Made by a program: the position numbers and the translations under genes
NCBI GenBank assembly: GCA_900550285.1
Contig: URRW01000001.1
Span: 105,384-169,383, forward strand
DNA length: 64,000 bases
Reading direction: 5' to 3'
From: an uncultured Lachnospiraceae bacterium
GTDB lineage: Bacteria > Bacillota > Clostridia > Lachnospirales > Lachnospiraceae
The notes under the pieces: model-generated
Seen by the model: only the letters and a program-made list of their open reading frames with translations
Databases searched by the model: none
What the model was told of the DNA's origin: nothing
Part shown: positions 22,123 through 30,632 of the stretch, in pieces
Numbering within the stretch: the first letter of the stretch is position 1
Layout of the letters: each line of letters starts with the position of its first letter

Positions 22123-24033
22123 ATGGCACAAATCAGAGAAAAAGTGGATGTGTGCGTGATTGGCGCGGGGCACGCGGGCTGCGAGGCTGCGCTTGCCTGC
22201 GCGCGGATGGGACTGGAAACGGTCATTTTTACGGTAAGCGTAGACAGCATCGCGCTCATGCCGTGCAATCCCAATATCGGCGGCTCTTCCAAAGGGCATC
22301 TGGTGCGGGAAGTGGACGCCCTAGGCGGGGAAATGGGCAAAAATATTGATAAAACATTTATTCAGTCCAAAATGCTCAACGGCTCCAAGGGGCCGGCAGT
22401 CCATTCGCTGCGGGCGCAGGCGGATAAGGCGGAATACAGCCGTGCGATGCGGATGGTGCTGGAAAATCAGGAGCATCTGACGATCAAGCAGGCGGAGGTG
22501 TGCGAGCTTTTATATGAAGAAAAGGAGCGCAGGGCGGACGGCGGCAGCCGTAAGAAGATCACGGGCGTGCGGATTTTTACGGGGGCGGTATACGAGGCGA
22601 AGGCGGTCATCTTGTGTACGGGAACGTATCTGAACGCCCGCTGTCTGTGCGGGGAGGCGATCACCCATACCGGCCCGAACGGTCTGCAGGCGGCAAATTA
22701 TCTGACGGAAAGCCTTGAAAAAATGGGCGTTTCGATGCGCCGCTTTAAGACGGGGACTCCTGCAAGAATGGACAAAAGAAGCATTGATTTTTCCAAAATG
22801 GAGGAGCAGTTCGGAGATAAGCGGGTCGTTCCGTTCTCTTTTTCGACGGATCCGGAGAGCGTGCAGATCGAGCAGGATTCCTGCTGGCTGACTTATACAA
22901 ACGAAAAAACGCACGAAATCATCCGTGCGAATCTGGACAGAAGCCCGATTTACGCGGGCATTATCGAAGGGACAGGCCCCCGGTATTGTCCGTCTATCGA
23001 GGACAAGGTAGTAAAGTTTGCGGATAAGGAACGGCATCAGGTGTTTTTGGAGCCGGAGGGCAGATCTACAAATGAAATGTATGTGGGCGGCATGTCCTCG
23101 TCGCTGCCGGAGGATGTGCAGTTAGCGATGTACCGTACAGTTCCGGGGCTGGAAAACTGCAGGATCGTGCGGAATGCCTATGCGATCGAATATGACTGTA
23201 TTGATGCGCGACAGCTTTATCCGACGCTGGAATTTAAAGATATTGAAGGACTTTTTTCGGCGGGGCAGTTCAACGGAAGCAGCGGCTATGAAGAAGCGGC
23301 GGCGCAGGGAATCCTTGCCGGGATCAATGCCGGGCTGAAATGTCAGGGAAAAGAAGAAATGACGATCGACCGTTCGGAAGGGTATCTGGGAGTTCTGGTA
23401 GACGATCTTGTGACAAAAGAAAATACGGAGCCTTATCGGATGATGACGTCGAGGGCAGAGTACCGGCTTCTTCTGCGGCAGGACAATGCCGATATGCGTC
23501 TTAGGGAAAAAGGATATGAGGCCGGGCTGATCTCACAGGAACAGATGGATTGGCTGAAGGAAAAGCGGCGTCTGATCGACGAAGAGGTAAGCCGTCTGAA
23601 AAAAGTGGTAATCGGAGCGTCGGCAGAGCATCAGCGGTTTTTGGAGGAGCATGGAAGCTCTTTGCTGAAAACGGCGGCGACACTGGCAGAGCTGATGTGC
23701 AGACCGGAGCTTTCCTATGAAATATTGTCAGAATTGGATCCGGGCAGAAAAGAGCTTCCGGCAGAGGTTGTCGAGCAGGCAGAAATTGAAATCAAATACG
23801 AGGGTTATATCGAGCGCCAGCAGAGACAGGTAGAGCAGTACAAAAAAATGGAAAAACGGAAAATTCCGGAAGAAATTGATTATGACGATATTTCCAGCCT
23901 GCGTCTGGAAGCAAGGCAGAAGCTGAAAGCCTTCCGTCCGGTATCAGTCGGACAGGCTTCGAGAATTTCGGGAGTATCACCGGCAGATATTTCGGTATTG
24001 CTCGTTTATCTGGAACATGAGAAGAAAAAATAA
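22123..24033 (+). CDS. mnmG: tRNA uridine-5-carboxymethylaminomethyl modification enzyme MnmG
   Basis: FAD protein of 636 aa, partner of MnmE. The dinucleotide-binding motif [19 protein letters not shown] is at the N-terminus, and [22 protein letters not shown] is the family signature. The C-terminal helical domain that contacts MnmE and tRNA is complete ([17 protein letters not shown]). GGAGG lies before the ATG, 16 bases after mnmE. Confidence 0.98.
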   Translation: MAQIREKVDVCVIGAGHAGCEAALACARMGLETVIFTVSVDSIALMPCNPNIGGSSKGHLVREVDALGGEMGKNIDKTFIQSKMLNGSKGPAVHSLRAQADKAEYSRAMRMVLENQEHLTIKQAEVCELLYEEKERRADGGSRKKITGVRIFTGAVYEAKAVILCTGTYLNARCLCGEAITHTGPNGLQAANYLTESLEKMGVSMRRFKTGTPARMDKRSIDFSKMEEQFGDKRVVPFSFSTDPESVQIEQDSCWLTYTNEKTHEIIRANLDRSPIYAGIIEGTGPRYCPSIEDKVVKFADKERHQVFLEPEGRSTNEMYVGGMSSSLPEDVQLAMYRTVPGLENCRIVRNAYAIEYDCIDARQLYPTLEFKDIEGLFSAGQFNGSSGYEEAAAQGILAGINAGLKCQGKEEMTIDRSEGYLGVLVDDLVTKENTEPYRMMTSRAEYRLLLRQDNADMRLREKGYEAGLISQEQMDWLKEKRRLIDEEVSRLKKVVIGASAEHQRFLEEHGSSLLKTAATLAELMCRPELSYEILSELDPGRKELPAEVVEQAEIEIKYEGYIERQQRQVEQYKKMEKRKIPEEIDYDDISSLRLEARQKLKAFRPVSVGQASRISGVSPADISVLLVYLEHEKKK

Positions 24034-24100
24034 AATATAAGTTTGTGCGTGCGGTGTTCGACCGGCAGACGGAGACAGCTGAAAGGAGGGCAATTATTCT

Positions 24101-24826
24101 ATGAATGATTTAAGCCAGTTTGAAAAAGATCTGGAACAGTTTCAGATCACATTGAGCGATACACAGAAAGAACAGTTTTTGAAATATTATGAGCTTTTGG
24201 TAGAGTGGAATGGTTTTATGAACCTGACTGCGATCACAGAGTTTGATGATGTTATGAAGAAACATTTTACAGACAGCCTTTCCCTTGTGAAAGCTTATTC
24301 TGAAATCAGGACGGAAAAGCTGAAGGTGATCGACATTGGAACAGGGGCGGGATTTCCCGGAATACCTCTGAAAATTGTTTTCCCGCAGATTGAACTGACG
24401 CTGCTGGATTCCCTGCAAAAGAGACTGAAATTTTTACAGGAAGTGATCGATCAGCTTGGACTTGGAGAGGTAGAACTGATTCACGGAAGGGCGGAGGATT
24501 TTTGCAAACCTTCTATGAAAAGAGAGCAGTATGATCTTTGCGTTTCCAGAGCGGTTGCAAATCTTGCAACACTGTCAGAGCTTTGCCTGCCGTATGTGAA
24601 GGTGGGAGGAAAGTTCATTCCTTATAAATCTGAAAAAGCGGAAGAAGAAGTGAAGGCGGCAAAGAAAGCAATCGGACTGCTGGGCGGAGAAGTGAAGGAT
24701 CAGATTGAATTTGAACTTCCCGAAAGCAACATCGGAAGAACACTTGTTGTCATCGAAAAGAAGAACGCGACGCCGAAAAAGTTTCCCCGCAAGGCAGGAA
24801 TGCCGGCAAAGGAGCCGATCCAGTAA
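24101..24826 (+). CDS. rsmG: 16S rRNA (guanine527-N7)-methyltransferase RsmG
   Basis: RsmG of 241 aa, which methylates N7 of G527 in 16S rRNA using SAM. The SAM loop is DIGTGAGFPGIPLKI, followed by DSLQKRLKFL and the conserved VSRAVANLATLSEL. AAAGGAGGGCAATT precedes the ATG. A basic tail rich in Lys and Pro follows residue 220. Confidence 0.97.
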   Translation: MNDLSQFEKDLEQFQITLSDTQKEQFLKYYELLVEWNGFMNLTAITEFDDVMKKHFTDSLSLVKAYSEIRTEKLKVIDIGTGAGFPGIPLKIVFPQIELTLLDSLQKRLKFLQEVIDQLGLGEVELIHGRAEDFCKPSMKREQYDLCVSRAVANLATLSELCLPYVKVGGKFIPYKSEKAEEEVKAAKKAIGLLGGEVKDQIEFELPESNIGRTLVVIEKKNATPKKFPRKAGMPAKEPIQ

Positions 24827-25022
24827 AAGAAAGAATGGCAGGAACGACGAAATTCGGTGAGACATCAAAAAGCTGGATTTTCTGGGAATCATATCCTCAG
24901 TGTGCAAAGGAACGTATGCCTCCCTTGTACGCTGAGGGTGACGAAATGTGATAAAAAACGATTTGAAATTTTATGAGACTGGTTTAGTCAATAAGCCGTC
25001 AAAGCCAGTATTTATGCGGAAA

Positions 25023-25038
25023 TGTTTCACGTGAAACA
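25023..25038. promoter_or_regulatory. parS centromere site 1
   Basis: TGTTTCACGTGAAACA, an exact match to the 16-bp bacterial parS palindrome bound by ParB/Spo0J. It is about 370 bases before parA. Confidence 0.95.
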
Positions 25039-25064
25039 TTCCTACACAAAAATAACAGGAAAAA

Positions 25065-25080
25065 TGTTTCACGTGAAACG
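25065..25080. promoter_or_regulatory. parS centromere site 2
   Basis: TGTTTCACGTGAAACG, one base from the perfect palindrome at its last position. It is spaced 42 bases, about four helical turns, from the first site. Confidence 0.93.
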
Positions 25081-25139
25081 TTGACTAAAATAGTCGTGGC
25101 GGCAGAAAGCCGCCGAAAGGCATTTGCCGAACACATCTA

Positions 25140-25259
25140 GTGAAATTTTATCCAAGCGTCGCAGATGGATGCTTGATAGAGAAAATCTCAGTACTCATAC
25201 AAATTCTGAAAAAAGCAGGTCTGATTCAAACTGCTACAGGCAGAAAAATCTTTTACTGA
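25140..25259 (+). pseudogene. Short open frame, possible gene remnant upstream of parA
   Basis: A GTG-started frame of 39 codons reads VKFYPSVADGCLIEKISVLI and ends TGRKIFY before a stop. It looks protein-like (amphipathic, with a winged-helix-like end) but has no ribosome site, and its frame is open only about 50 bases further upstream. I do not recognise a family. It could be a remnant or chance. Confidence 0.25.
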
Positions 25260-25300
25260 AAAACCAAAAATAAAAAAGATAAATTTATAGATATTAGCAA

Positions 25301-25329
25301 TGGCATTATCTTATGGGAAATGCTATAAT
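25301..25329 (+). promoter_or_regulatory. Probable promoter of parA-parB
   Basis: A perfect TATAAT at 25324-25329 with a weak -35 TGGCAT (25301-25306) at 17-base spacing. The parA start is about 55 bases further. Confidence 0.5.
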
Positions 25330-25390
25330 GGAGAAAGTTCAGAAAATAATTTCAAAGATTCGGTCAGTGAGACGAAAGGTGCAAAAGAGA

Positions 25391-26158
25391 ATGGGCAGAG
25401 CAATCGCAATCGCAAACCAGAAAGGCGGAGTCGGCAAGACGACAACCGCAATCAATCTCTCAGCATCTCTGGCTGCAAAGAAAAAGAAGGTTCTTGTAAT
25501 CGATATGGATCCGCAGGGAAATACGACAAGCGGATTCGGACTTGATAAAAATTCTCTTGAGAATACCGTATACGAGCTGATGCTGGGGGAATGCTCAGTG
25601 GAAGAGTGTATGCAGAAAGAGGTTTTTAAAAACATATCGGTGCTTCCCTCGAATGTCAATCTTGCAGCGGCGGAGATAGAGCTAATAGGGGTGGATAAAA
25701 AAGAGTATATTTTAAAAAATGAAGTAGATTGGGTAAGAGATCAGTATGATTTCATTATCATCGACTGCCCGCCGTCTTTGAGCATGCTGACGATAAATGC
25801 GATGACGACAGCGGACAGCGTGCTTGTACCGATTCAGTGTGAATTTTATGCGCTGGAAGGTCTGAGCCAGCTGATACATTCCGTGAATCTGGTAAGGGAA
25901 AGGCTGAACCCCACGCTGGACATTGAAGGAATCCTTTTCACGATGTTTGATGCGAGAACGAATCTTTCAGCGCAGGTGGTCGAAAATGTAAAAAGCCACC
26001 TGAACCAGAAGGTATACAAGACAATGATTCCCCGGAATATCAGGCTTGCGGAAGCGCCTAGCTATGGAATGCCGATCAATTTATATGATTCTAAGTCCAC
26101 AGGAGCGGAGAGCTATATGGCACTGGCGGATGAAGTGATAAAGAGAAAGGATGTATAA
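25391..26158 (+). CDS. parA: Chromosome partitioning ATPase ParA/Soj
   Basis: ParA of 255 aa. It starts MGRAIAIANQKGGVGKTTTA, containing the deviant Walker A KGGVGKTTT of the ParA/MinD family; PQGNTTSGFG and IIDCPPSLSML are the other ATP-site motifs. With ParB and parS it segregates the origin and can act on DnaA. The start at 25391 is preferred since AAAGGTG lies 9 bases upstream and homologues begin here; the frame extends to 25313. Confidence 0.97.
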   Translation: MGRAIAIANQKGGVGKTTTAINLSASLAAKKKKVLVIDMDPQGNTTSGFGLDKNSLENTVYELMLGECSVEECMQKEVFKNISVLPSNVNLAAAEIELIGVDKKEYILKNEVDWVRDQYDFIIIDCPPSLSMLTINAMTTADSVLVPIQCEFYALEGLSQLIHSVNLVRERLNPTLDIEGILFTMFDARTNLSAQVVENVKSHLNQKVYKTMIPRNIRLAEAPSYGMPINLYDSKSTGAESYMALADEVIKRKDV

Positions 26159-26161
26159 GGG

Positions 26162-27046
26162 ATGGCAATGAAGAGAGGCCTGGGAAGGGGGCTGGATGCT
26201 CTGATTCCGGCAGACGTGATGCTTGAACCGGAAAAGAAGCATTCTTCTGAAAAGGAAGAAAAGGCGGATGGCGCAACGCTCGTTAAAATTACGATGGTTG
26301 AGCCGAACAGAGAGCAGCCCCGTAAAAATTTTGATGAAGACTCCCTGCAGGAGCTGGCGGATTCCATTAAACAGTTTGGACTTCTTCAGCCGATCCTTGT
26401 AAAAGACAGGGGAGAGTATTACGAAATCGTTGCCGGCGAGCGCCGCTGGCGTGCTGCAAAGCTGGCAGGATTAAAGGAAGTCCCGGTCATTATCCGGGAT
26501 CTGACGGATCAGGAGATCGTTGAAATTTCCCTGATCGAGAATATCCAGCGGGAAGATTTAAACCCGATCGAAGAAGCGCAGGCATATAAAAGGCTTTTGA
26601 CAGAGTTTCATTTAAAGCAGGATGAGGTTGCGGAACGGGTTTCCAAGAGCAGAACGGCAGTTACCAACTCCATGCGTCTTTTGAAGCTGTGCGATCAGGT
26701 GCAGAAAATGGTAATTGACGATATGATCAGCACGGGTCATGCGAGGGCGCTGATCAGCATTGAAGATCCGGAAGAGCAGTATATGATCGCGCAGAAGATT
26801 TTTGATGAAAAGCTGTCCGTGCGCGAGGTGGAGAAGCTTGTGAAAAATCTCCACAAGCCGGAGAAGCCCAAAAAGCAGGAAGACAAAACACTTGCGGCAA
26901 TCTATGAAAATATTTCAGACAGATTAAAGCAGTGCCTGAGTACGAAGGTATCTGTCAGCGCGAAGCAGAACGGTTCCGGAAAAATTGAGATCGAATTTTA
27001 CGATCACGAAGATCTGGAACGTCTGCTGGAAAAGATTACAGGATAA
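26162..27046 (+). CDS. parB: Chromosome partitioning protein ParB/Spo0J
   Basis: ParB of 294 aa that loads at the parS sites 1.1 kb upstream and slides as a CTP-dependent clamp. It begins RGLGRGLDALI, has the CTP-binding motif AGERRWRAAKLAG and ENIQREDLNPIEEA, then the helix-turn-helix QDEVAERVSKSRTAVTNSMR, and a C-terminal dimerisation part. It starts 3 bases after parA. Confidence 0.97.
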   Translation: MAMKRGLGRGLDALIPADVMLEPEKKHSSEKEEKADGATLVKITMVEPNREQPRKNFDEDSLQELADSIKQFGLLQPILVKDRGEYYEIVAGERRWRAAKLAGLKEVPVIIRDLTDQEIVEISLIENIQREDLNPIEEAQAYKRLLTEFHLKQDEVAERVSKSRTAVTNSMRLLKLCDQVQKMVIDDMISTGHARALISIEDPEEQYMIAQKIFDEKLSVREVEKLVKNLHKPEKPKKQEDKTLAAIYENISDRLKQCLSTKVSVSAKQNGSGKIEIEFYDHEDLERLLEKITG

Positions 27047-27083
27047 AGGAAGTGCCGCATAGGCGGCGGAATGCGAGGAAAAG

Positions 27084-27593
27084 ATGAAAAGTCCATTGAT
27101 GGAATATCTGGGCATTGCCGGAATGGATATTGCATGGCTCTTTATCGCAATATTTATTCTGCTGATCGCCATAATGGTCTTGCTTATTGTACAGCTCACA
27201 AAGTATAATAAGCTGAAGAAACGGTACGAGCGTTTCATGAAGGGCAAGGATGGGAAAAGTCTGGAAAAGGAGATCATTGCCCTGTTTGAAGACAACAAGC
27301 TGATGAAGGCGGAGAGCGAGAAAAACCGCAAGGATATTCGTGACATCAACAGAAGAATGGAATACTGCTATCAGAAGGTTGGGCTTGTCAAATATGATGC
27401 GTTCAGCCAGATGGGCGGAAATTTAAGCTTTTGCCTGTGCATGCTGAATGATAAAAACAGTGGTTTTATTTTGAATTCGGTACACAGCAGCGAGGGCTGT
27501 TATTCCTATACGAAGGAGATCAACAAGGGCGAATGCGAGCTGGCCCTTGGCGAAGAAGAGAAAAAAGCGCTGGATATGGCGATCAGATTTTAA
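27084..27593 (+). CDS. DUF4446 family membrane protein
   Basis: Protein of 169 aa with one strong membrane segment near residues 11-35 (DIAWLFIAIFILLIAIMVLL), then a coiled-coil stretch (KKRYERFMKG to INRRMEYC), then a compact domain with KVGLVKYDAFSQMGGNLSF typical of DUF4446. Function is unknown. In Clostridia it often follows parB. GCGAGGAAAAG precedes the ATG. Confidence 0.85.
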   Translation: MKSPLMEYLGIAGMDIAWLFIAIFILLIAIMVLLIVQLTKYNKLKKRYERFMKGKDGKSLEKEIIALFEDNKLMKAESEKNRKDIRDINRRMEYCYQKVGLVKYDAFSQMGGNLSFCLCMLNDKNSGFILNSVHSSEGCYSYTKEINKGECELALGEEEKKALDMAIRF

Positions 27594-27606
27594 GGAGGAA
27601 GAAACA

Positions 27607-28893
27607 ATGATCGATATTAAATTTTTAAGAGAGAATCCCGAGGTGGTAAAAGAAAATATCCGCAAGAAATTTCAGGATGAGAAGCTGCCTCTGGTTGACG
27701 AAGTGATCGGGCTGGACGCAGAGAGCAGAAGCGTCCAGAAGGAAGCGGACGACCTGCGCGCAAACAGAAATAAGATTTCTAAAGAGATCGGCAAGCTGAT
27801 GGGTCAGGGCAAAAAGGATGAAGCGATGGCGATGAAGGAGCAGGTAAATGCCGACGCAAAACGTCTTGCAGAGCTGGAAGCAAAGGAAGGCGAACTGCAG
27901 GAGCGCATCACAAAGATTATGATGACGATCCCGAACATCATTGATCCTTCTGTGCCGATCGGCAAAAACGATACGGAGAACGTGGAAGTAAAGAGATATG
28001 GCGAGCCTGTCGTGCCGGATTTTGAAATCCCTTATCACGCGGAGATCATGGAGAGCTTTGACGGTCTGGATTTGGACAGCGCGAGAAAGGTGGCAGGAAA
28101 CGGCTTTTATTACCTGATGGGCGATATTGCGAGACTGCACTCCGCAGTGATCTCTTATGCCCGCGATTTCATGATCAACAGAGGCTTTACCTACTGCGTT
28201 CCTCCTTTTATGATCAGAAGCAATGTTGTGACCGGCGTTATGAGCTTTGCAGAAATGGATGCGATGATGTATAAGATCGAGGGCGAGGATCTGTATCTGA
28301 TCGGTACTTCCGAGCATTCCATGATCGGTAAATTTATCGACACCATCATTCCGGAAGAAGAGCTTCCCAAAACCCTGACGAGCTATTCCCCTTGTTTCAG
28401 AAAGGAGAAGGGCGCGCATGGTCTGGAGGAGAGAGGCGTATACCGTATCCATCAGTTTGAAAAGCAGGAGATGATCGTTGTCTGCAAGCCGGAAGATTCT
28501 ATGATGTGGTTCGACAAGCTGTGGCAGAATACGGTAGACCTGTTCCGTTCCATGGATATTCCGGTCCGCACATTGGAGTGCTGCTCCGGCGATCTGGCTG
28601 ATCTGAAAGTAAAGTCTGTTGACGTTGAGGCATGGTCTCCCAGACAGCAGAAATATTTTGAGGTTGGAAGCTGCTCCAATCTGGGCGACGCACAGGCACG
28701 CAGACTGAAGATCCGTGTTTCCGGTGAAAAGGGCAAATATTTTGCGCATACCTTAAACAATACGGTTGTAGCTCCTCCGAGAATGCTGATCGCATTTTTA
28801 GAGAACAATCTGCAGGCGGACGGCTCTGTTCGTATCCCTGAAGTGCTTCGTCCTTATATGGGAGGCATGACGGAGATTCGCAGAAAGAAATAA
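27607..28893 (+). CDS. serS: Seryl-tRNA synthetase
   Basis: Class II synthetase of 428 aa. The N-terminal coiled-coil arm that holds tRNA-Ser is at about residues 25-105. Motif 2 (SPCFRKEKGAHGLEERGVYR) and motif 3 region (APPRMLIAFLENN) are intact. The start at 27607 is chosen for AAGGAGGAAGAAACA and the family N-terminus MIDIKFLRENPE; the frame is open 20 codons upstream within the previous gene. No T-box leader is seen. A tRNA-Ser gene lies at 63.2 kb. Confidence 0.97.
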   Translation: MIDIKFLRENPEVVKENIRKKFQDEKLPLVDEVIGLDAESRSVQKEADDLRANRNKISKEIGKLMGQGKKDEAMAMKEQVNADAKRLAELEAKEGELQERITKIMMTIPNIIDPSVPIGKNDTENVEVKRYGEPVVPDFEIPYHAEIMESFDGLDLDSARKVAGNGFYYLMGDIARLHSAVISYARDFMINRGFTYCVPPFMIRSNVVTGVMSFAEMDAMMYKIEGEDLYLIGTSEHSMIGKFIDTIIPEEELPKTLTSYSPCFRKEKGAHGLEERGVYRIHQFEKQEMIVVCKPEDSMMWFDKLWQNTVDLFRSMDIPVRTLECCSGDLADLKVKSVDVEAWSPRQQKYFEVGSCSNLGDAQARRLKIRVSGEKGKYFAHTLNNTVVAPPRMLIAFLENNLQADGSVRIPEVLRPYMGGMTEIRRKK

Positions 28894-28918
28894 CTTTATG
28901 TAAACTTTTCAAAGCGGT

Positions 28919-28965
28919 TTAGCTGCTGCGGTTTGCGGACAGGGCAGCTAAGCTGTTTTGTTTTT
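28919..28965 (+). terminator. Terminator after serS
   Basis: TTAGCTGC (28919-28926) pairs with GCAGCTAA (28944-28951), followed by a T-rich GCTGTTTTGTTTTT tail. Confidence 0.7.
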
Positions 28966-28985
28966 CGAGAAGCGAGGTGAAATTC

Positions 28986-29870
28986 TTGCATAAATATTTA
29001 AGGGCAGTAGGGTTCAGCGAATATACGGAAAAAAAGCAGATTCAGAAGCTGGTAAAGGAGATCGTCCTTCACGCGGATGAAAGAAGCTGCACGACACTCA
29101 GTGAAAAAAGCCTGATTGCGGAATGTGACAGGAATTTCGCTGAGGACATCGGAGTTGCGGTCTGCGGCGAATTTGACGACGAGGACAACTATACGTTCGA
29201 TTATTATTTCCCTTACCTGCGGTCAGAGCTGGTAAGCTCGGGGGAGGATATTTCCATCGAGCGCCATGCGGCAAAGGAGTCGTATGCGGGAATCTGCGAC
29301 GATCCGAAGGTCGGCGTTTCCCTGATCTTTTACTTGCAGAATATGATTCCTTACCTGAAAATGCAGGGAGAAGGCAGGCTTCCGGTGCGCGGGACGTCGC
29401 TGAATCTTTCGGCGCTGTCCTGTCAGGGGACGATCATGATGCCGATCCAAAAGACGGAAAGCCAGAAGCGGAAGATCGCCAAGGACAATGTGCAGCGCAG
29501 CCGTCTGATCCAGGCGGCGCGCGGCGGCGACGAGGAAGCAATCGAAAATTTGACGCTGGAGGATATGGACACTTATACGTCGATTTCCAAAAAGATCCAG
29601 AAAGCGGATATTTTCAGCCTTGTGGACACCTATTTTATGCCGTATGGCGTGGAATGCGACCAGTATTCGGTGCTGGGAGAGATTACCGGCATGAAGATAG
29701 TGAAAAACAGCATGACAGGAGAAAACGTTTACATTCTGACGATTTGCTGTAATGACCTGAACATGAAGGTTGGGATTAACAGCATCGACCTGATGGGAGA
29801 GCCGGCGGTCGGCAGGCGTTTTAAGGGAAGCGTATGGCTTCAGGGATATGTGAATTATCCGAACGCATAA
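28986..29870 (+). CDS. DUF3881 family protein
   Basis: Conserved Lachnospiraceae protein of 294 aa and unknown function. It begins MHKYLRAVGFSEY after a TTG start at 28986, which has GAGGTG at 7 bases; a GTG at 28977 is an alternative start. There is no signal peptide or membrane segment, so it is cytoplasmic. An acidic region at about 55-75 and the motif SLNLSALSCQGTIMMPIQK are typical. It stands alone before tRNA-Arg. Confidence 0.82.
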   Translation: MHKYLRAVGFSEYTEKKQIQKLVKEIVLHADERSCTTLSEKSLIAECDRNFAEDIGVAVCGEFDDEDNYTFDYYFPYLRSELVSSGEDISIERHAAKESYAGICDDPKVGVSLIFYLQNMIPYLKMQGEGRLPVRGTSLNLSALSCQGTIMMPIQKTESQKRKIAKDNVQRSRLIQAARGGDEEAIENLTLEDMDTYTSISKKIQKADIFSLVDTYFMPYGVECDQYSVLGEITGMKIVKNSMTGENVYILTICCNDLNMKVGINSIDLMGEPAVGRRFKGSVWLQGYVNYPNA

Positions 29871-29906
29871 AAACAGGCGTTTGGGCAGCTGCAATTCATA
29901 AAGGAT

Positions 29907-29935
29907 TTGACAATTCAGCCGGAAGCCGATATAAT
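29907..29935 (+). promoter_or_regulatory. Promoter of tRNA-Arg
   Basis: Consensus TTGACA (29907-29912) and TATAAT (29930-29935) separated by 17 bases, 14 bases before the tRNA. Confidence 0.9.
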
Positions 29936-29949
29936 AGGGATGTTAGAGT

Positions 29950-30021
29950 GTTTCCTTAGTTAAATGGATATAACAAGCGCCTCCTAAGCGCTAGTTGTGG
30001 GTTCGATTCCCGCAGGAAACG
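29950..30021 (+). tRNA. tRNA-Arg (anticodon CCT)
   Basis: The acceptor stem GTTTCCT pairs perfectly with AGGAAAC (30014-30020), with discriminator G at 30021. The D arm is GTTA/TAAC, and the anticodon stem AGCGC/GCGCT encloses the loop CTCCTAA, giving anticodon CCT. The T arm has GTTCGATTC. CCA is not encoded. A terminator follows 9 bases later. Confidence 0.95.
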
Positions 30022-30030
30022 TATGTTTGA

Positions 30031-30066
30031 GCAGCGATGATTAACTAAAATTGTCGCTGCTTTTTT
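30031..30066 (+). terminator. Terminator after tRNA-Arg
   Basis: GCAGCGA (30031-30037) pairs with TCGCTGC (30054-30060), followed by TTTTTT. Confidence 0.88.
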
Positions 30067-30329
30067 ATTTTCGGAGCATTTTATGGCGGCAAATTGCTGC
30101 CCATTGAAGTGGAATTTAATAAAATTTGCCACTCAAAATAAATGCATGTTACTAAATTTTATTTTTTGATTTGCTACTCAAAGGGATTAAATAAGGAAAA
30201 TCTCAATTCGGAAATGGCGGCGATTCTTACGTCGCTAGCGAAGGCGATGAAAGCGTAGGGTATATGAAGTTCAGCGTGATAAAACATGAAGAAGCAATAT
30301 TGAAAAATATGGAAACCACAATATTCCTG
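30067..30329. other. AT-rich spacer without a supportable gene
   Basis: This stretch after tRNA-Arg contains only short frames (for example 28 codons at about 30264-30349, without a ribosome site). It has two similar fragments, TTTGCCACTCAAA near 30126 and TTTGCTACTCAAA near 30170. Composition is more AT-rich than the core genes on both sides, which suggests inserted or decayed DNA next to the tRNA. Confidence 0.5.
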
Positions 30330-30357
30330 TTGATTTTTTCGATGGATTGAGTATAAT
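30330..30357 (+). promoter_or_regulatory. Promoter of the putative structured RNA
   Basis: TTGATT (30330-30335) and perfect TATAAT (30352-30357) separated by 16 bases. The predicted start near 30364 coincides with the first base of a hairpin, as expected for a non-coding RNA. Confidence 0.65.
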
Positions 30358-30443
30358 GAAAGTAGAAACAGAGATGTTTCCGATGTAAGAGCATCGTAAA
30401 AAGTTGGGCTGTAGATGGAGCAGGTTAAATTTCCATTTCATTA

Positions 30444-30474
30444 GATGTCTTAACTGGGCATCGAGCTTGGCAAC
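30444..30474 (+). repeat. RNA repeat copy 1
   Basis: 31 bases; stem GATGT/GCATC around loop CTTAACTGG, then GAG and CAAC. The stem pairs A-T, G-C and T-G at positions 2, 4 and 5 become G-C, A-T and T-A in copy 2. Confidence 0.7.
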
Positions 30475-30527
30475 TTGGATAAAGTTGTAGTCCACGTGGG
30501 GGACTTAATGATTTCCACGTCGCTATG

Positions 30528-30558
30528 GGTATTTTAACTGGATACCGAGGCTGACAAC
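30528..30558 (+). repeat. RNA repeat copy 2
   Basis: 31 bases, starting 84 bases after copy 1; stem GGTAT/ATACC around loop TTTAACTGG, then GAG and CAAC. It matches 22 of 31 bases of copy 1, with the stem preserved by compensatory changes. Confidence 0.7.
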
Positions 30559-30588
30559 CAGCAGAAAACTCTTTTTAAATGGATTCTT

Positions 30589-30617
30589 AGGGGAGTGTGT
30601 TTATCACACTCCTCTTT
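30589..30617 (+). terminator. Hairpin terminator with weak U-tract between the RNA and the PBECR4-like gene
   Basis: GGAGTGTG (30592-30599) pairs with CACACTCC (30605-30612) around TTTAT, extended by AG/CT pairs. The following tract is only TCTTTGTA, so read-through into the gene 15 bases on is plausible. Confidence 0.7.
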
Positions 30618-30632
30618 GTATATGAGGTACAA

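Larger units (their letters stand above)
24827..25390. other. Spacer between rsmG and parA: parS sites, hairpins, small ORF remnant and parA promoter
   Basis: No full gene is seen in these 564 bases. It holds an imperfect inverted repeat at 24895-24937 (17-base arms with several G-T pairs, no T-run), two parS sites at 25023-25080, a GGCGGC/GCCGCC hairpin at 25098-25114, and a short open frame at about 25140-25259. A probable parA promoter follows, with TATAAT at 25324-25329. It is AT-rich after 25140. Confidence 0.7.
30364..30617 (+). ncRNA. Putative structured non-coding RNA with two covarying repeat hairpins
   Basis: About 255 bases between a promoter and a hairpin terminator, without a convincing ORF. 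The 5' end folds as GAAACA-GAGA-TGTTTC, a stem capped by a GNRA loop (30365-30380), directly followed by CGATG/CATCG (30381-30396). Two 31-base repeats at 30444-30474 and 30528-30558 share 22 bases. Both form a 5-bp stem around the common loop TTAACTGG, followed by CGAG and CAAC, and three stem pairs change in a compensatory way. Other stems are CAACTT/AAGTTG (30471-30487) and ACGTGG/CCACGT (30494-30520). I do not recognise the family; raiA, ROOL and type III antitoxin RNAs should be tested. The gene downstream encodes a putative nuclease. Confidence 0.6.

Noticed and set aside
24895..24937. Terminator of the mnmE-mnmG-rsmG transcript
   Set aside because: The arms pair well with G-T wobbles, but no T-run follows, so it is noted only as an inverted repeat.
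27625..28749. Long minus-strand ORF of 374 codons opposite serS
   Set aside because: It is fully antisense to a clearly conserved gene, has no recognisable domain and is rich in Leu/His/Arg as expected for a shadow frame.
30264..30349. Small ORF of 28 codons in the AT-rich spacer after tRNA-Arg
   Set aside because: No ribosome site, and it runs through the promoter of the putative RNA.
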